NCBI RefSeq assembly: GCF_900100295.1
Contig: NZ_FNEV01000004.1
Location: 124,001-188,000 of the forward strand
Source: Salimicrobium halophilum
GTDB lineage: Bacteria > Bacillota > Bacilli > Bacillales > Halobacillaceae
DNA length: 64,000 bases
Direction: 5' to 3'
Position numbers and translations under genes: made by a program. The notes beneath the pieces were generated by a model. It worked only from the letters and a program-made list of their open reading frames with translations, did not search any database and was not told the DNA's origin. This document shows, one piece after another, positions 24,894-31,758 of the stretch; positions within the stretch are counted from its first letter, which is position 1; every line of letters starts with the position of its first letter.

Positions 24894-25294
24894 CTAGTTT
24901 CCTCCCCTTTCAGCTCCTCTATGAGTGGGGCTCTCCATTTCTTCCACGTGCTTTCCGGCGGAAGGTACACCTTTGTTCTATATCCGACCAACAGCACACT
25001 TGGAAGACTCGATCCGGCAGCAAGAGGCACAAGGAAAAGCGATTCCAGGCTCTCTGCATTCACCAGCGGATCATGTTCCGCTTCGTGTTTGGAAGGATAA
25101 TACATCACCTGCCCCGACTGCATAACCTTCCCGACTATTCCAAGCCCGTATAGGATGTGCATATAACGGTACCTTCTGTTCGTCATGCCGGTAGCATACG
25201 TCCATTGAATAGAGGCTTCTTTCTTTTTCCATTCCGCTATCGCAACGACATCCGCGTTCAATTCTGATTTTATTTCATTAAGTAATCCTTCCAC
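24890..25294 (-). CDS. GAF-domain protein (NreA-like position)
   Basis: 134 residues forming one GAF domain, with no output domain. Features include VVAIAEWKKKEASIQWTYAT, YGLGIVGKVMQSGQ and LFLVPLAAG. In staphylococci NreA is a free-standing GAF nitrate sensor acting on the NreB kinase; the arrangement here is similar, but ligand and function are inference. I chose the GTG at 25294 (AAGGAG exactly 8 nt upstream) over a GTG at 25300, which nearly abuts the ribosome site. It overlaps the kinase gene (ATGA) and starts 12 bp after the regulator's stop. Confidence 0.8.
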   Translation of the reverse strand: MEGLLNEIKSELNADVVAIAEWKKKEASIQWTYATGMTNRRYRYMHILYGLGIVGKVMQSGQVMYYPSKHEAEHDPLVNAESLESLFLVPLAAGSSLPSVLLVGYRTKVYLPPESTWKKWRAPLIEELKGEETR

Positions 25295-25306
25295 ATTCAC
25301 CGCTCC

Positions 25307-25963
25307 TTATATGGAATACCCGAACAACCCTTTTTTCCAGGCGTACTCCACCAGCTCCGGCCTTGTCTTCAACTGGAGTTTCTCCATCACATGAGCTTTA
25401 TGCGCTTCGACCGTTTTCACGCTGATCACCAGTTTCTCCCCGATTTCTTTGTTCGAGTATCCTTTGGCAACGAGAGCGAGTACTTCCTTTTCCCGGTCGG
25501 ACAACAATGAAAAACGATCTCCTTCTTTCCCGTCTTTCACTTTGGTCATATATTCTTCCATCAGCCGCTTCGTAGCAGAAGGGTAAAGGTAGGCATCTCC
25601 TTTCGCCACCTGAAGGATCGCTTTGATCAACTCATCGTGAGGAGCATTCTTCAAAATACAGCCGGAAGCCCCCATTTGAATCGCACGGAACAGGTACTCT
25701 TCATCATCATGCATCGTCAGCACAAGAATATACGTATCCGGAAATTGTTTTTTGATTTCTGAAGTGGCGGAAAGTCCGTCTTTCCCATGGGGCATCGATA
25801 AATCCATCAATATCAGATCCGGTGCAAGCTCTTCCGTCATCGCATATGCTTCATTTCCTTCTGATGCTTCTCCGGCCACTTCAAACCCGTCCTGAGCCTC
25901 CAGAAGCATTCGAAGACCGGACCTCACTACTGCATGATCGTCCACAACCAATATCGATATCAT
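25307..25963 (-). CDS. NarL/LuxR-family response regulator
   Basis: 218 residues. Receiver domain with acidic pair VVDDHAV, phospho-acceptor Asp in LILMDLSMPHG near residue 53, and Lys in CILKNAPHDE near 103. The C-terminal LuxR helix-turn-helix reads LSDREKEVLALVAKGYSNKEI. The ATG at 25963 overlaps the upstream gene as ATGA and has AGGAGAG upstream. It should be phosphorylated by the kinase encoded two genes downstream. Targets unknown; the neighbouring ba3 oxidase operon is a candidate. Confidence 0.93.
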   Translation of the reverse strand: MISILVVDDHAVVRSGLRMLLEAQDGFEVAGEASEGNEAYAMTEELAPDLILMDLSMPHGKDGLSATSEIKKQFPDTYILVLTMHDDEEYLFRAIQMGASGCILKNAPHDELIKAILQVAKGDAYLYPSATKRLMEEYMTKVKDGKEGDRFSLLSDREKEVLALVAKGYSNKEIGEKLVISVKTVEAHKAHVMEKLQLKTRPELVEYAWKKGLFGYSI

Positions 25964-26502
25964 GAATCGCTCTCCTTTTTCTTCAACAGCCATGCCGTCG
26001 TCAGATTTCTCTCTACAGAAACACTAACACCAGCAGTATTCGCGAAATCCTGAGGAAACTCCTGCCTCTCTTCCGTGATGTGACCCGCTTCATAAAGCAA
26101 AAGCAGGGTATCCGATTCCACGGAAACCCGGATGAGATCCGGAGCTCCTTCATTTATGATAAACTGAATCATCTGCTGGAGAAGCCGGAACAGTAAAGGG
26201 TCCCCCTTGTTCCATTCATGAAAAGCAGCTTCCTGAAATTCAAACTGGATACCGTGCCGCTTGCCAAGCTGCTTCGCATAAGATTTCCAAGCGTGAAAAG
26301 CCCCCCATTGTCTAAGCGTTATAGGAGAATAGCAGGAAGATCGTTCACGCATATCCTCAATGATATAGGAAATAAGTGAAGAATCTTCTTCATTCGCTTT
26401 CCATTGAAGTCCTGTCAGCAACTGGCTATAGCGCTCATGCAGATCAAAGGAAGCTTCTTCGAGTAATTTTTCATAAAAATCATGAATGGTTGAATGTGAC
26501 AT
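25960..26502 (-). CDS. Degenerate NarL-type kinase-like protein
   Basis: 180 residues, no clear family at first sight. The middle and C-terminal parts align by eye with the kinase module of NarL-type sensors: a stretch like the LRPSxLxxLG region (SPITLRQWGAFHAW), then GIQFEF, then FRLLQQMIQFIINEGA and IRVSVES in place of YRIVQEALTNAVKHA. The phospho-acceptor His, the N-box Asn and the Gly-rich ATP lid are all absent. I therefore read it as a pseudokinase or a partner subunit of the kinase in the same operon. First gene, coupled to the regulator by ATGA. Confidence 0.6.
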   Translation of the reverse strand: MSHSTIHDFYEKLLEEASFDLHERYSQLLTGLQWKANEEDSSLISYIIEDMRERSSCYSPITLRQWGAFHAWKSYAKQLGKRHGIQFEFQEAAFHEWNKGDPLLFRLLQQMIQFIINEGAPDLIRVSVESDTLLLLYEAGHITEERQEFPQDFANTAGVSVSVERNLTTAWLLKKKESDS

Positions 26503-26573
26503 CGGCCTCTCCCTCCTCCCTCTATTCTAAACGTTTGTGTAGCATTCTGAAATCGGGGAATACCCTTATTATA

Positions 26574-26733
26574 GAAAAGTGGAGATGCCCGCTTAGAAGC
26601 TCTAATATAAGTAGACGACCCTGGCTTCGGGCGATTTTTCCCGAAACGGGGTTGGCTACTTATATTACGGGCTTCTGGGTATCGGAACTGGACAACAACG
26701 AAAAGTGGAGACAACCCACGTAGAAACTCTTAA
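26574..26733 (+). repeat. Hairpin-repeat copy plus fragment
   Basis: Full copy at 26574-26697 with stem TAATATAAGTAG/CTACTTATATTA and inner TTCGGG/CCCGAA, then the first 30 bp of another. Nearly identical in its core to the copy at 41978. It lies between divergent genes. Confidence 0.88.
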
Positions 26734-26772
26734 AAAAGTTGGAATTTACCCTGAAAATAACGGAGGGATACG

Positions 26773-27126
26773 ATGTCTGTAGTACTGAAACGAATCTACG
26801 AAGAAAAAGAACCTCTCGGAGGGTACCGGGTACTTGTCGACCGCGTGTGGCCAAGAGGAATCTCTAAAGAAGAGGCTCACCTCGATGAGTGGGCCAAAAC
26901 CCTCGCACCTTCGTCTTCCCTGAGAAAATGGTTCAACCATGAAAAAGAGAAATTCGAAGAGTTCAGCAACTCTTTTAAAGCAGAGCTGCAAGAACAGGAA
27001 TCGAAAGACGAATTGCAGAAACTCAGACAGAAAAGCGAAAAAGGACGCGTTGTACTTTTGTACGGAGCCAGAGATAAGGAGTACAATCATGCCGTCGTGC
27101 TGAAAGACCTCCTTCTGGAAGAATAG
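26773..27126 (+). CDS. DUF488-family protein (YeaO-like)
   Basis: 117 residues with the family signature YRVLVDRVWPRGISKEEAHL and WFNHEKEKFEEF, ending VVLLYGARDKEYNHAVVLK. Function unknown; the fold is proposed to bind a small ligand or nucleic acid. GGAGGG lies 5 nt before the ATG. Monocistronic with a bidirectional terminator. Confidence 0.9.
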   Translation: MSVVLKRIYEEKEPLGGYRVLVDRVWPRGISKEEAHLDEWAKTLAPSSSLRKWFNHEKEKFEEFSNSFKAELQEQESKDELQKLRQKSEKGRVVLLYGARDKEYNHAVVLKDLLLEE

Positions 27127-27147
27127 AAAGAACCATCCTCCATAACA

Positions 27148-27174
27148 AAGAGCTGCCGGTTACCGGCAGCTCTT
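27148..27174. terminator. Bidirectional terminator
   Basis: AAGAGCTGCCGG pairs perfectly with CCGGCAGCTCTT between convergent genes. Confidence 0.9.
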
Positions 27175-27182
27175 CTTATGAT

Positions 27183-27749
27183 TCATTGCTTTTCGTTTCG
27201 CACATAATCTTCGATGCTGCATTTTTTCGTAGATGAGATATCTGCCTGAAGAGAACGTTTCACAATCCTCAATGCATTCTCGTTATCTTCTTTATGCTCT
27301 GAAGCCGATGTGTTTTCCGGCACCCACAGGTCATAACCGCGCATGTAGGCATCATTCGCGGTGAATAACACGCATATATCTCCGGCAATCCCTGCAATGA
27401 TCAACTGTTCTACTTCCAGCTGCTGCAAAAGGATATCGAGCTGTGTTCCATAAAACCCGGAGTGCTTAGGCTTCAATATGAAATACTCATCTTTCGAAGG
27501 TTCCAACTCTTCAATAACAGGGCGCCCCTGCCCTTTCTTTACGTCTTCGATCAAGTCATCTACGTGATCCTGCCACAGTCCGAAGTTATCATTCACATAA
27601 ATGACGGGGACATTCTGACTTTTGGCTTCCTGCTTCAGCGCTTTGACATCAGGAACGATGTCCTTCGTGTTTTCAAGCAGATTCTCTCCACCTTCAAAGT
27701 CCATGCTGTTGATGAAATCGATCAACAGTAGCGCTGTATTGCTACTCAT
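27183..27749 (-). CDS. Isochorismatase-family cysteine hydrolase
   Basis: 188 residues of the isochorismatase/nicotinamidase fold. The catalytic triad is visible: Asp in LLIDFINS, Lys in ILKPKHSGF, and Cys in GIAGDICVLFTANDA preceded by a cis-peptide-type GIAGD. Nicotinamidase is possible because the next gene upstream is NAD synthetase, but the typical nicotinamidase metal ligands are not clear. It begins 5 bp after nadE ends on the same strand, so the two are co-transcribed. Confidence 0.85.
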   Translation of the reverse strand: MSSNTALLLIDFINSMDFEGGENLLENTKDIVPDVKALKQEAKSQNVPVIYVNDNFGLWQDHVDDLIEDVKKGQGRPVIEELEPSKDEYFILKPKHSGFYGTQLDILLQQLEVEQLIIAGIAGDICVLFTANDAYMRGYDLWVPENTSASEHKEDNENALRIVKRSLQADISSTKKCSIEDYVRNEKQ

Positions 27750-27754
27750 ACTTA

Positions 27755-28507
27755 TTATTCCCCTTTCTCGAATTTCGGAGGTGTAGCAGGTGTGTGACGT
27801 TTGTGTTCACTCTTCTTATGAAGTTCCTCTATGATCTGTTTATCCTTTTCATCAATCGTTTCACCCCGTAAGTAGGCATCGATCGTATCGTAGGAAACAC
27901 CGAGTTCATCTTCATCTGTCTGACCTTCCCACAGTTCAGCGCTTGGTGGACGCTCAATGACGGAATTCGGTACTTCGAGGTATCTCGCCATGTCACGGAC
28001 TTCTTCCTTGGTCAAATGCGCAAGAGGTTCAAGGTCGGCAGCCCCGTCTCCGAACTTCGTGAAGTATCCCGTATACGTTTCCGGAGCATTTCCTGTTCCG
28101 ATCACTAAGTAGTTATAGTTTGCAGCCATTGCATAAAGCGTGCTCATTCTCAGCCTCGCTTTCAGGTTCGCTCCTCCGAGCTGCTCATTATCTTCCACCC
28201 ATTCTCCGTGCTTTTCCACATTTTCTTTAATTTCTCTGAAAGTCGTGTGATAGGAGTCGGTCAATGGTACTCCTATGTAGAACAACTCTGCCTTTTCAAC
28301 AGTTTCCACGGCTTCCTCCTGATTGCTCACTTCCTGATCGATCGGCATAATCACTCCGAGTGAATTATCCGGAAAAGCCCGCTTGATAAGGTTTGCTACT
28401 ACTGCAGAATCAAGACCGCCACTGACACCGACCACAGCTCCTTTGGCACCTGCGTCTTTCACTTTCTTCTCAAGCCATTCCACAAGATAGTCCACATGCT
28501 CTCTCAT
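27755..28507 (-). CDS. nadE: Ammonia-dependent NAD+ synthetase
   Basis: 250 residues. ATP-pyrophosphatase P-loop GVSGGLDSAV near residue 30, the deamido-NAD region GTGNAPETYTGYFTKFGDGAADL and the C-terminal RPPSAELWEGQTDEDELG. It makes NAD+ from deamido-NAD+, ATP and ammonia. The ATG at 28507 is preferred: AGGTGG lies 8 nt upstream, while a GTG at 28519 is too close to the ribosome site. Length is typical of the ammonia-dependent type. Confidence 0.93.
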   Translation of the reverse strand: MREHVDYLVEWLEKKVKDAGAKGAVVGVSGGLDSAVVANLIKRAFPDNSLGVIMPIDQEVSNQEEAVETVEKAELFYIGVPLTDSYHTTFREIKENVEKHGEWVEDNEQLGGANLKARLRMSTLYAMAANYNYLVIGTGNAPETYTGYFTKFGDGAADLEPLAHLTKEEVRDMARYLEVPNSVIERPPSAELWEGQTDEDELGVSYDTIDAYLRGETIDEKDKQIIEELHKKSEHKRHTPATPPKFEKGE

Positions 28508-28592
28508 CTCATCTTCCACCTTCCTCTGTCATATTCTGTTAGTGGCTTTCCCTGTTCCTTTCCAGCTGAAACAAAGAGGTGTCTGAAAACGC

Positions 28593-28632
28593 AAAAGACC
28601 CTTTCCGGCTCCTGCCGAAAAGGGTCTCTTTA
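28593..28632 (-). terminator. Terminator upstream of nadE (ends the small membrane protein gene)
   Basis: AAAAGACCCTTTCCGGC pairs with GCCGAAAAGGGTCTCTTT around a 4-nt loop. Confidence 0.85.
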
Positions 28633-28723
28633 TACGAAGCTTCCGGTTACCCGGATTAGGAATATCGCTTCTCGAACCAATCCTCATCACTAAGGGATCC
28701 TCTCCCCTTTATCGAAAACAGAG

Positions 28724-28885
28724 TTAACGATGCCCTGCTTCCAAAGCTGGTTGTTGGATAGGTTCCTGAGGAAGACGATTTTTGTTCGTGCGATTCTTCG
28801 CACGGGTCATTAGCTCATTACCAGCGACCAAAACTACAAACGTCGAAAATACAGTGAATAAAATCATGAAAAGAGATGTAACCAT
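28724..28885 (-). CDS. Small single-helix membrane protein
   Basis: 53 residues: a hydrophobic helix at the N-terminus (MVTSLFMILFTVFSTFVVLV), then a basic, Pro/Gln-rich tail (RTNKNRLPQEPIQQP). The ATG at 28885 follows AAGGAGG at 8 nt; an upstream TTG would run through the ribosome site. No recognised family. The topology suggests a membrane-anchored peptide with a cytoplasmic tail. Confidence 0.6.
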   Translation of the reverse strand: MVTSLFMILFTVFSTFVVLVAGNELMTRAKNRTNKNRLPQEPIQQPALEAGHR

Positions 28886-29067
28886 CGTCCCTTCCTCCTT
28901 CTTCAAGTAGTATTGAATTTCATTTCCACGTATATAATACCAAATATTATCCTAAAGTAAATAGAAAAATACTATTCTTCAAAAACCATTCGATTCCTTA
29001 CGCATACTATCGCATGCTCCAAATGTTTTTCTCCACTAAAGAATGGCGTCATGACCGCTTTCCCATG

Positions 29068-29099
29068 AAAAAAGACCGGGTTCCCCCCCCGGTCTTTTT
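29068..29099 (-). terminator. Terminator of the YihY gene
   Basis: AAAAAGACCGGG pairs with CCCGGTCTTTTT; T run on the reverse strand. Confidence 0.9.
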
Positions 29100-29103
29100 C
29101 TGA

Positions 29104-29925
29104 TTATTTCGACTGTTTGTGCCTGCTTGTAATTACGTTGATTTCCGCTCCGATCATCAATATCAATCCGGTCAGGAAGAACCATAACATCAAAATGATG
29201 ATACCCCCGAGACTGCCGTACGTTGCAGAGTAATTTCCGAAGTTACTGATATAAAAAGAAAATAATAAGGAAATGACCTGCCACAACAAAGCCGTAGTCA
29301 AAGCCCCGGGTATGATGCTTTTGAATGGGAGCTTTTTGTTTGGAGCTATGTGATAGAGAGCCATAAGCACGCCTGTCATCACTATAATTGCTACGACCCA
29401 CCTCAATACTTGAAAAAGAATGACGGTCGAATCGGGAAGTCTGAGGAGATCCTGAATGAAACTGATGATGACATCTCCGAAAACAGGAAGCATAATCGCT
29501 ACAATGATCGCTACAATCATTCCGAACGTCAGACCGATAGAAATAAGTCTCACTTTAACGAAAGATCTCGTTTCTTCCACATTATAAGCGATGTTCGAAG
29601 CCTTGATGAAAGCATTCACCCCGTTGGAAGCCGACCATATGGTACCCAGAATACCGATTGTCAATAATCCTCCACTTGGCTGTTCAACGACACTCACTAC
29701 ATTTTCACGAAAAATTTCGGCTGTATCCCCTGGAACATTCGTTGAGATGAAATTCATAATACGCTCGCTGTCTATCGAGAAATATGGTAATAAAGACAAG
29801 ATAAGAATGAGCATGGGAAAGATGGCTAATAAGTAATAGTACGCCTGCGATGATGCGAGGACGGGCACATCATCTTTCTGGAACTCTTCGACCAGTTCCT
29901 TTCCATATGTTTTTAATTTGTTCAT
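29104..29925 (-). CDS. YihY/virulence factor BrkB-family membrane protein
   Basis: 273 residues with about six membrane helices. Family features: YGKELVEEFQKDDVPVLASS at the N-terminus, YYYLLAIFPMLILILSLLP, and the GGLLTIGILGTIWSASNGVN segment. The transport role is unknown; some members are called tRNA-processing enzymes wrongly. The ATG at 29925 is chosen because GGGAGG precedes it. Ends with a charged RHKQSK tail. Confidence 0.9.
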   Translation of the reverse strand: MNKLKTYGKELVEEFQKDDVPVLASSQAYYYLLAIFPMLILILSLLPYFSIDSERIMNFISTNVPGDTAEIFRENVVSVVEQPSGGLLTIGILGTIWSASNGVNAFIKASNIAYNVEETRSFVKVRLISIGLTFGMIVAIIVAIMLPVFGDVIISFIQDLLRLPDSTVILFQVLRWVVAIIVMTGVLMALYHIAPNKKLPFKSIIPGALTTALLWQVISLLFSFYISNFGNYSATYGSLGGIIILMLWFFLTGLILMIGAEINVITSRHKQSK

Positions 29926-30024
29926 TACTAGAACTACCTCCCTTTCTGGTACCACTGCTGTTTACCTATTCCCGACAAGGTATCAGACTAACCGATTTTT
30001 TTGGGAAAACATGCTTGTGAAAGA

Positions 30025-30050
30025 GTTTCAAAAGATAATTTTAGTGGTAT
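30025..30050 (+). promoter_or_regulatory. Sigma-B-like general stress promoter
   Basis: GTTTCA, 14-bp spacer, TGGTAT, 33 bp before the first gene of the YtxG/YtxH-like operon. The Bacillus consensus is GTTTAA-N12-15-GGGTAT. B. subtilis ytxGHJ is a general stress operon, which supports the reading. Confidence 0.6.
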
Positions 30051-30082
30051 GATGAAAAGAGAAGTCGAAGGAGGTGGAACCA

Positions 30083-30508
30083 TTGTCACTTGTTTCCATA
30101 AGTTTATTCATTATTGCACTATCTTTTGCATTGATTGTTATTTTTCTGGTAAAAACCATGAAAGCAGCTACAGAAATACTCAACAATGTTTCCCGTACGC
30201 TCGAAACCGTTGAAAAACAGGTCGAGGGAATGACGAACCAGACGGAAGATCTCGTAAGGAAGACGAATGCCTTAGCTGATGATGTTCAGCATAAAAGCGA
30301 ATCGGTGGACCCGCTTTTCGAGTCTCTACATAGTGTCAGTTCTTCCGTAGGGAACGTGAACCATTCGATCGACAACCTCACCCAGCACGTGTCCAAAGCG
30401 TCCGACCGCAGCTCGGAACAGGTCGCCCAGGCGATGAAATGGGGAGACGCAATGATTGAATTGTATGCCAAGTACCGCAAAATAAGGCCGAAACAAACAA
30501 CGAAATAA
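30083..30508 (+). CDS. DUF948 general-stress protein (YtxG-like)
   Basis: 141 residues: one N-terminal membrane helix (about 3-25; ISLFIIALSFALIVIFLVK) then a long polar coiled coil typical of DUF948, ending in basic RKIRPKQTTK. I chose the TTG at 30083, which has AAGGAGG exactly 8 nt upstream; a GTG at 30074 overlaps the ribosome site. First gene of a four-gene membrane/stress operon. Function unknown; likely a structural coiled-coil protein at the membrane. Confidence 0.8.
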   Translation: MSLVSISLFIIALSFALIVIFLVKTMKAATEILNNVSRTLETVEKQVEGMTNQTEDLVRKTNALADDVQHKSESVDPLFESLHSVSSSVGNVNHSIDNLTQHVSKASDRSSEQVAQAMKWGDAMIELYAKYRKIRPKQTTK

Positions 30509-30523
30509 GAAAGGGGTTCGATT

Positions 30524-30976
30524 ATGGATTATCTAGGAATCGGTGTATTGATTATAGGAATCGCATTCGCTATCATAGCGATCTTCCTGGTAAGAACATT
30601 GAATAATCTGGCTGACGTATTGAAAGGAGTCGACCGTACCGTCGATGAACTGCCATCCCAGCTTGATACGGTCATGAATGAAACGACTGATATCTTGAAA
30701 AACAGCAATACTGCGCTGGCAGACGTGAACGAAAAACTGAGAGCCCTGAGTCCTCTCTTTTATATTGTGGGTGATGTGGGAGAGTCCTCCCGTAAACTGA
30801 CATCCTCCCTTGTAGATGTTACTTATGCCCTGAAGAAGAATACCTCAGAAGGCGAAGAAAAAGTCGGAGAACAAGGATGGAACGGCTTGTACGGTGCGCT
30901 GGCTCTCTCCTATTACCTTGTTCAGAAACGGAAAGCACTCAAAGACAACCTTCCGGAGCAGACCAATGGCCAATAA
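30524..30976 (+). CDS. Second DUF948 coiled-coil membrane protein
   Basis: 150 residues with the same layout as its neighbour: membrane helix (YLGIGVLIIGIAFAIIAIFL), then coiled coil with LNNLADVLKGVDRTVDELP and a C-terminal LSYYLVQKRKAL. A tandem paralogue of the preceding gene, 15 bp downstream. It may pair with it to form hetero-oligomers. Confidence 0.88.
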   Translation: MDYLGIGVLIIGIAFAIIAIFLVRTLNNLADVLKGVDRTVDELPSQLDTVMNETTDILKNSNTALADVNEKLRALSPLFYIVGDVGESSRKLTSSLVDVTYALKKNTSEGEEKVGEQGWNGLYGALALSYYLVQKRKALKDNLPEQTNGQ

Positions 30977-31217
30977 CGAGAACCTTGAAACCGGAATCTC
31001 CGGAATCGGGTTTATTCTTGGAGCGGTCGGGGGATATTTTCTGTATCGTGATACCCGCTTGAAGAAACCGGAGTCGCACCGTCGGTTGAAGAAGAAACGT
31101 AAGAAGCAGGAACGTTACGAAGAAGGATCCCGCGTATATCATTCAATCGAAGCGGACAAGCTCCAACTGAAACAGGAAGCTACCCGGGCGGCACGCTACG
31201 AACATAATCTATCATAG
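30966..31217 (+). CDS. Small membrane protein in the YtxG/YtxH-like operon
   Basis: 83 residues: short polar start MANNENLETG, one glycine-rich helix (ISGIGFILGAVGGYFLYR), then a strongly basic stretch (HRRLKKKRKKQERY) and an acidic tail. It overlaps the preceding gene by 11 bp, with GGAG upstream of the ATG. No family recognised; the helix plus basic tail suggests association with the membrane and perhaps nucleic acid or cell wall polymers. Confidence 0.75.
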   Translation: MANNENLETGISGIGFILGAVGGYFLYRDTRLKKPESHRRLKKKRKKQERYEEGSRVYHSIEADKLQLKQEATRAARYEHNLS

Positions 31218-31232
31218 AAAGAGGGATTAAAG

Positions 31233-31709
31233 ATGGAACAGAACTACAATCAGAACCAAAACCGAAGAAGAGGAAACAAACTTCCTCTCGCTATGGTCTC
31301 CGGAGCGCTTGTAGGAGCAGCCGTAATCCTCGCTACAGACTCCGAAGAGAGAGCCAGACTGAAGAACGGCTCCTCCAATGCAAAACATAAAGTATCAAGT
31401 TACGCTACACGCGTGAAAGAAGATCCTCAGGGTGTGAAAGATGACTGGCTCGGTCGTATCCAACGTGCAGCAGCTGTCACGAAAGAAGCAGTTCAGAAAA
31501 TCCAGGAAATCCTTGATGAGCAGGGTGCTCAGATCAAAGAAAGTGCTCAGGACATCCAGAGCGAGTCCAAAGAAATGATCGAGACCGCTAAAGACGCAGG
31601 AGAAGAGCTCCAATCGGTCGGAGATAAAGCGCAGGAAGCGAAAGAAGAACTCGCACACAACAACGATGCCGAAGAAACGAACGTTACAGATATCAACGAT
31701 AAAAAATAA
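31233..31709 (+). CDS. YtxH-like general stress protein
   Basis: 158 residues: basic start (NQNRRRGNK), a small helix (LAMVSGALVGAAVILAT), the YtxH-like DSEERARLKNG, then a long acidic coiled coil (AQDIQSESKEMIETAKDAGE). YtxH-type proteins are membrane-anchored stress proteins resembling LEA-like helices. Last gene of the operon. The acidic, Gln/Glu-rich helix is consistent with a desiccation or salt stress role, an inference. Confidence 0.82.
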   Translation: MEQNYNQNQNRRRGNKLPLAMVSGALVGAAVILATDSEERARLKNGSSNAKHKVSSYATRVKEDPQGVKDDWLGRIQRAAAVTKEAVQKIQEILDEQGAQIKESAQDIQSESKEMIETAKDAGEELQSVGDKAQEAKEELAHNNDAEETNVTDINDKK

Positions 31710-31717
31710 TAATCTAT

Positions 31718-31758
31718 AAAGAAGAAGGGTGCCTCTTTTCAGGCATCCTTCTTCTTTT
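31718..31758. terminator. Bidirectional terminator
   Basis: AAAGAAGAAGGGTGCCT pairs with AGGCATCCTTCTTCTTTT between convergent genes. Confidence 0.92.

Noticed and set aside
26545-26570. CstR-like operator before the signalling operon (GGGGAATACCC)
   Set aside because: The half sites are in the wrong order (GGG...CCC) and do not match the ATACC-N6-GGTAT pattern.
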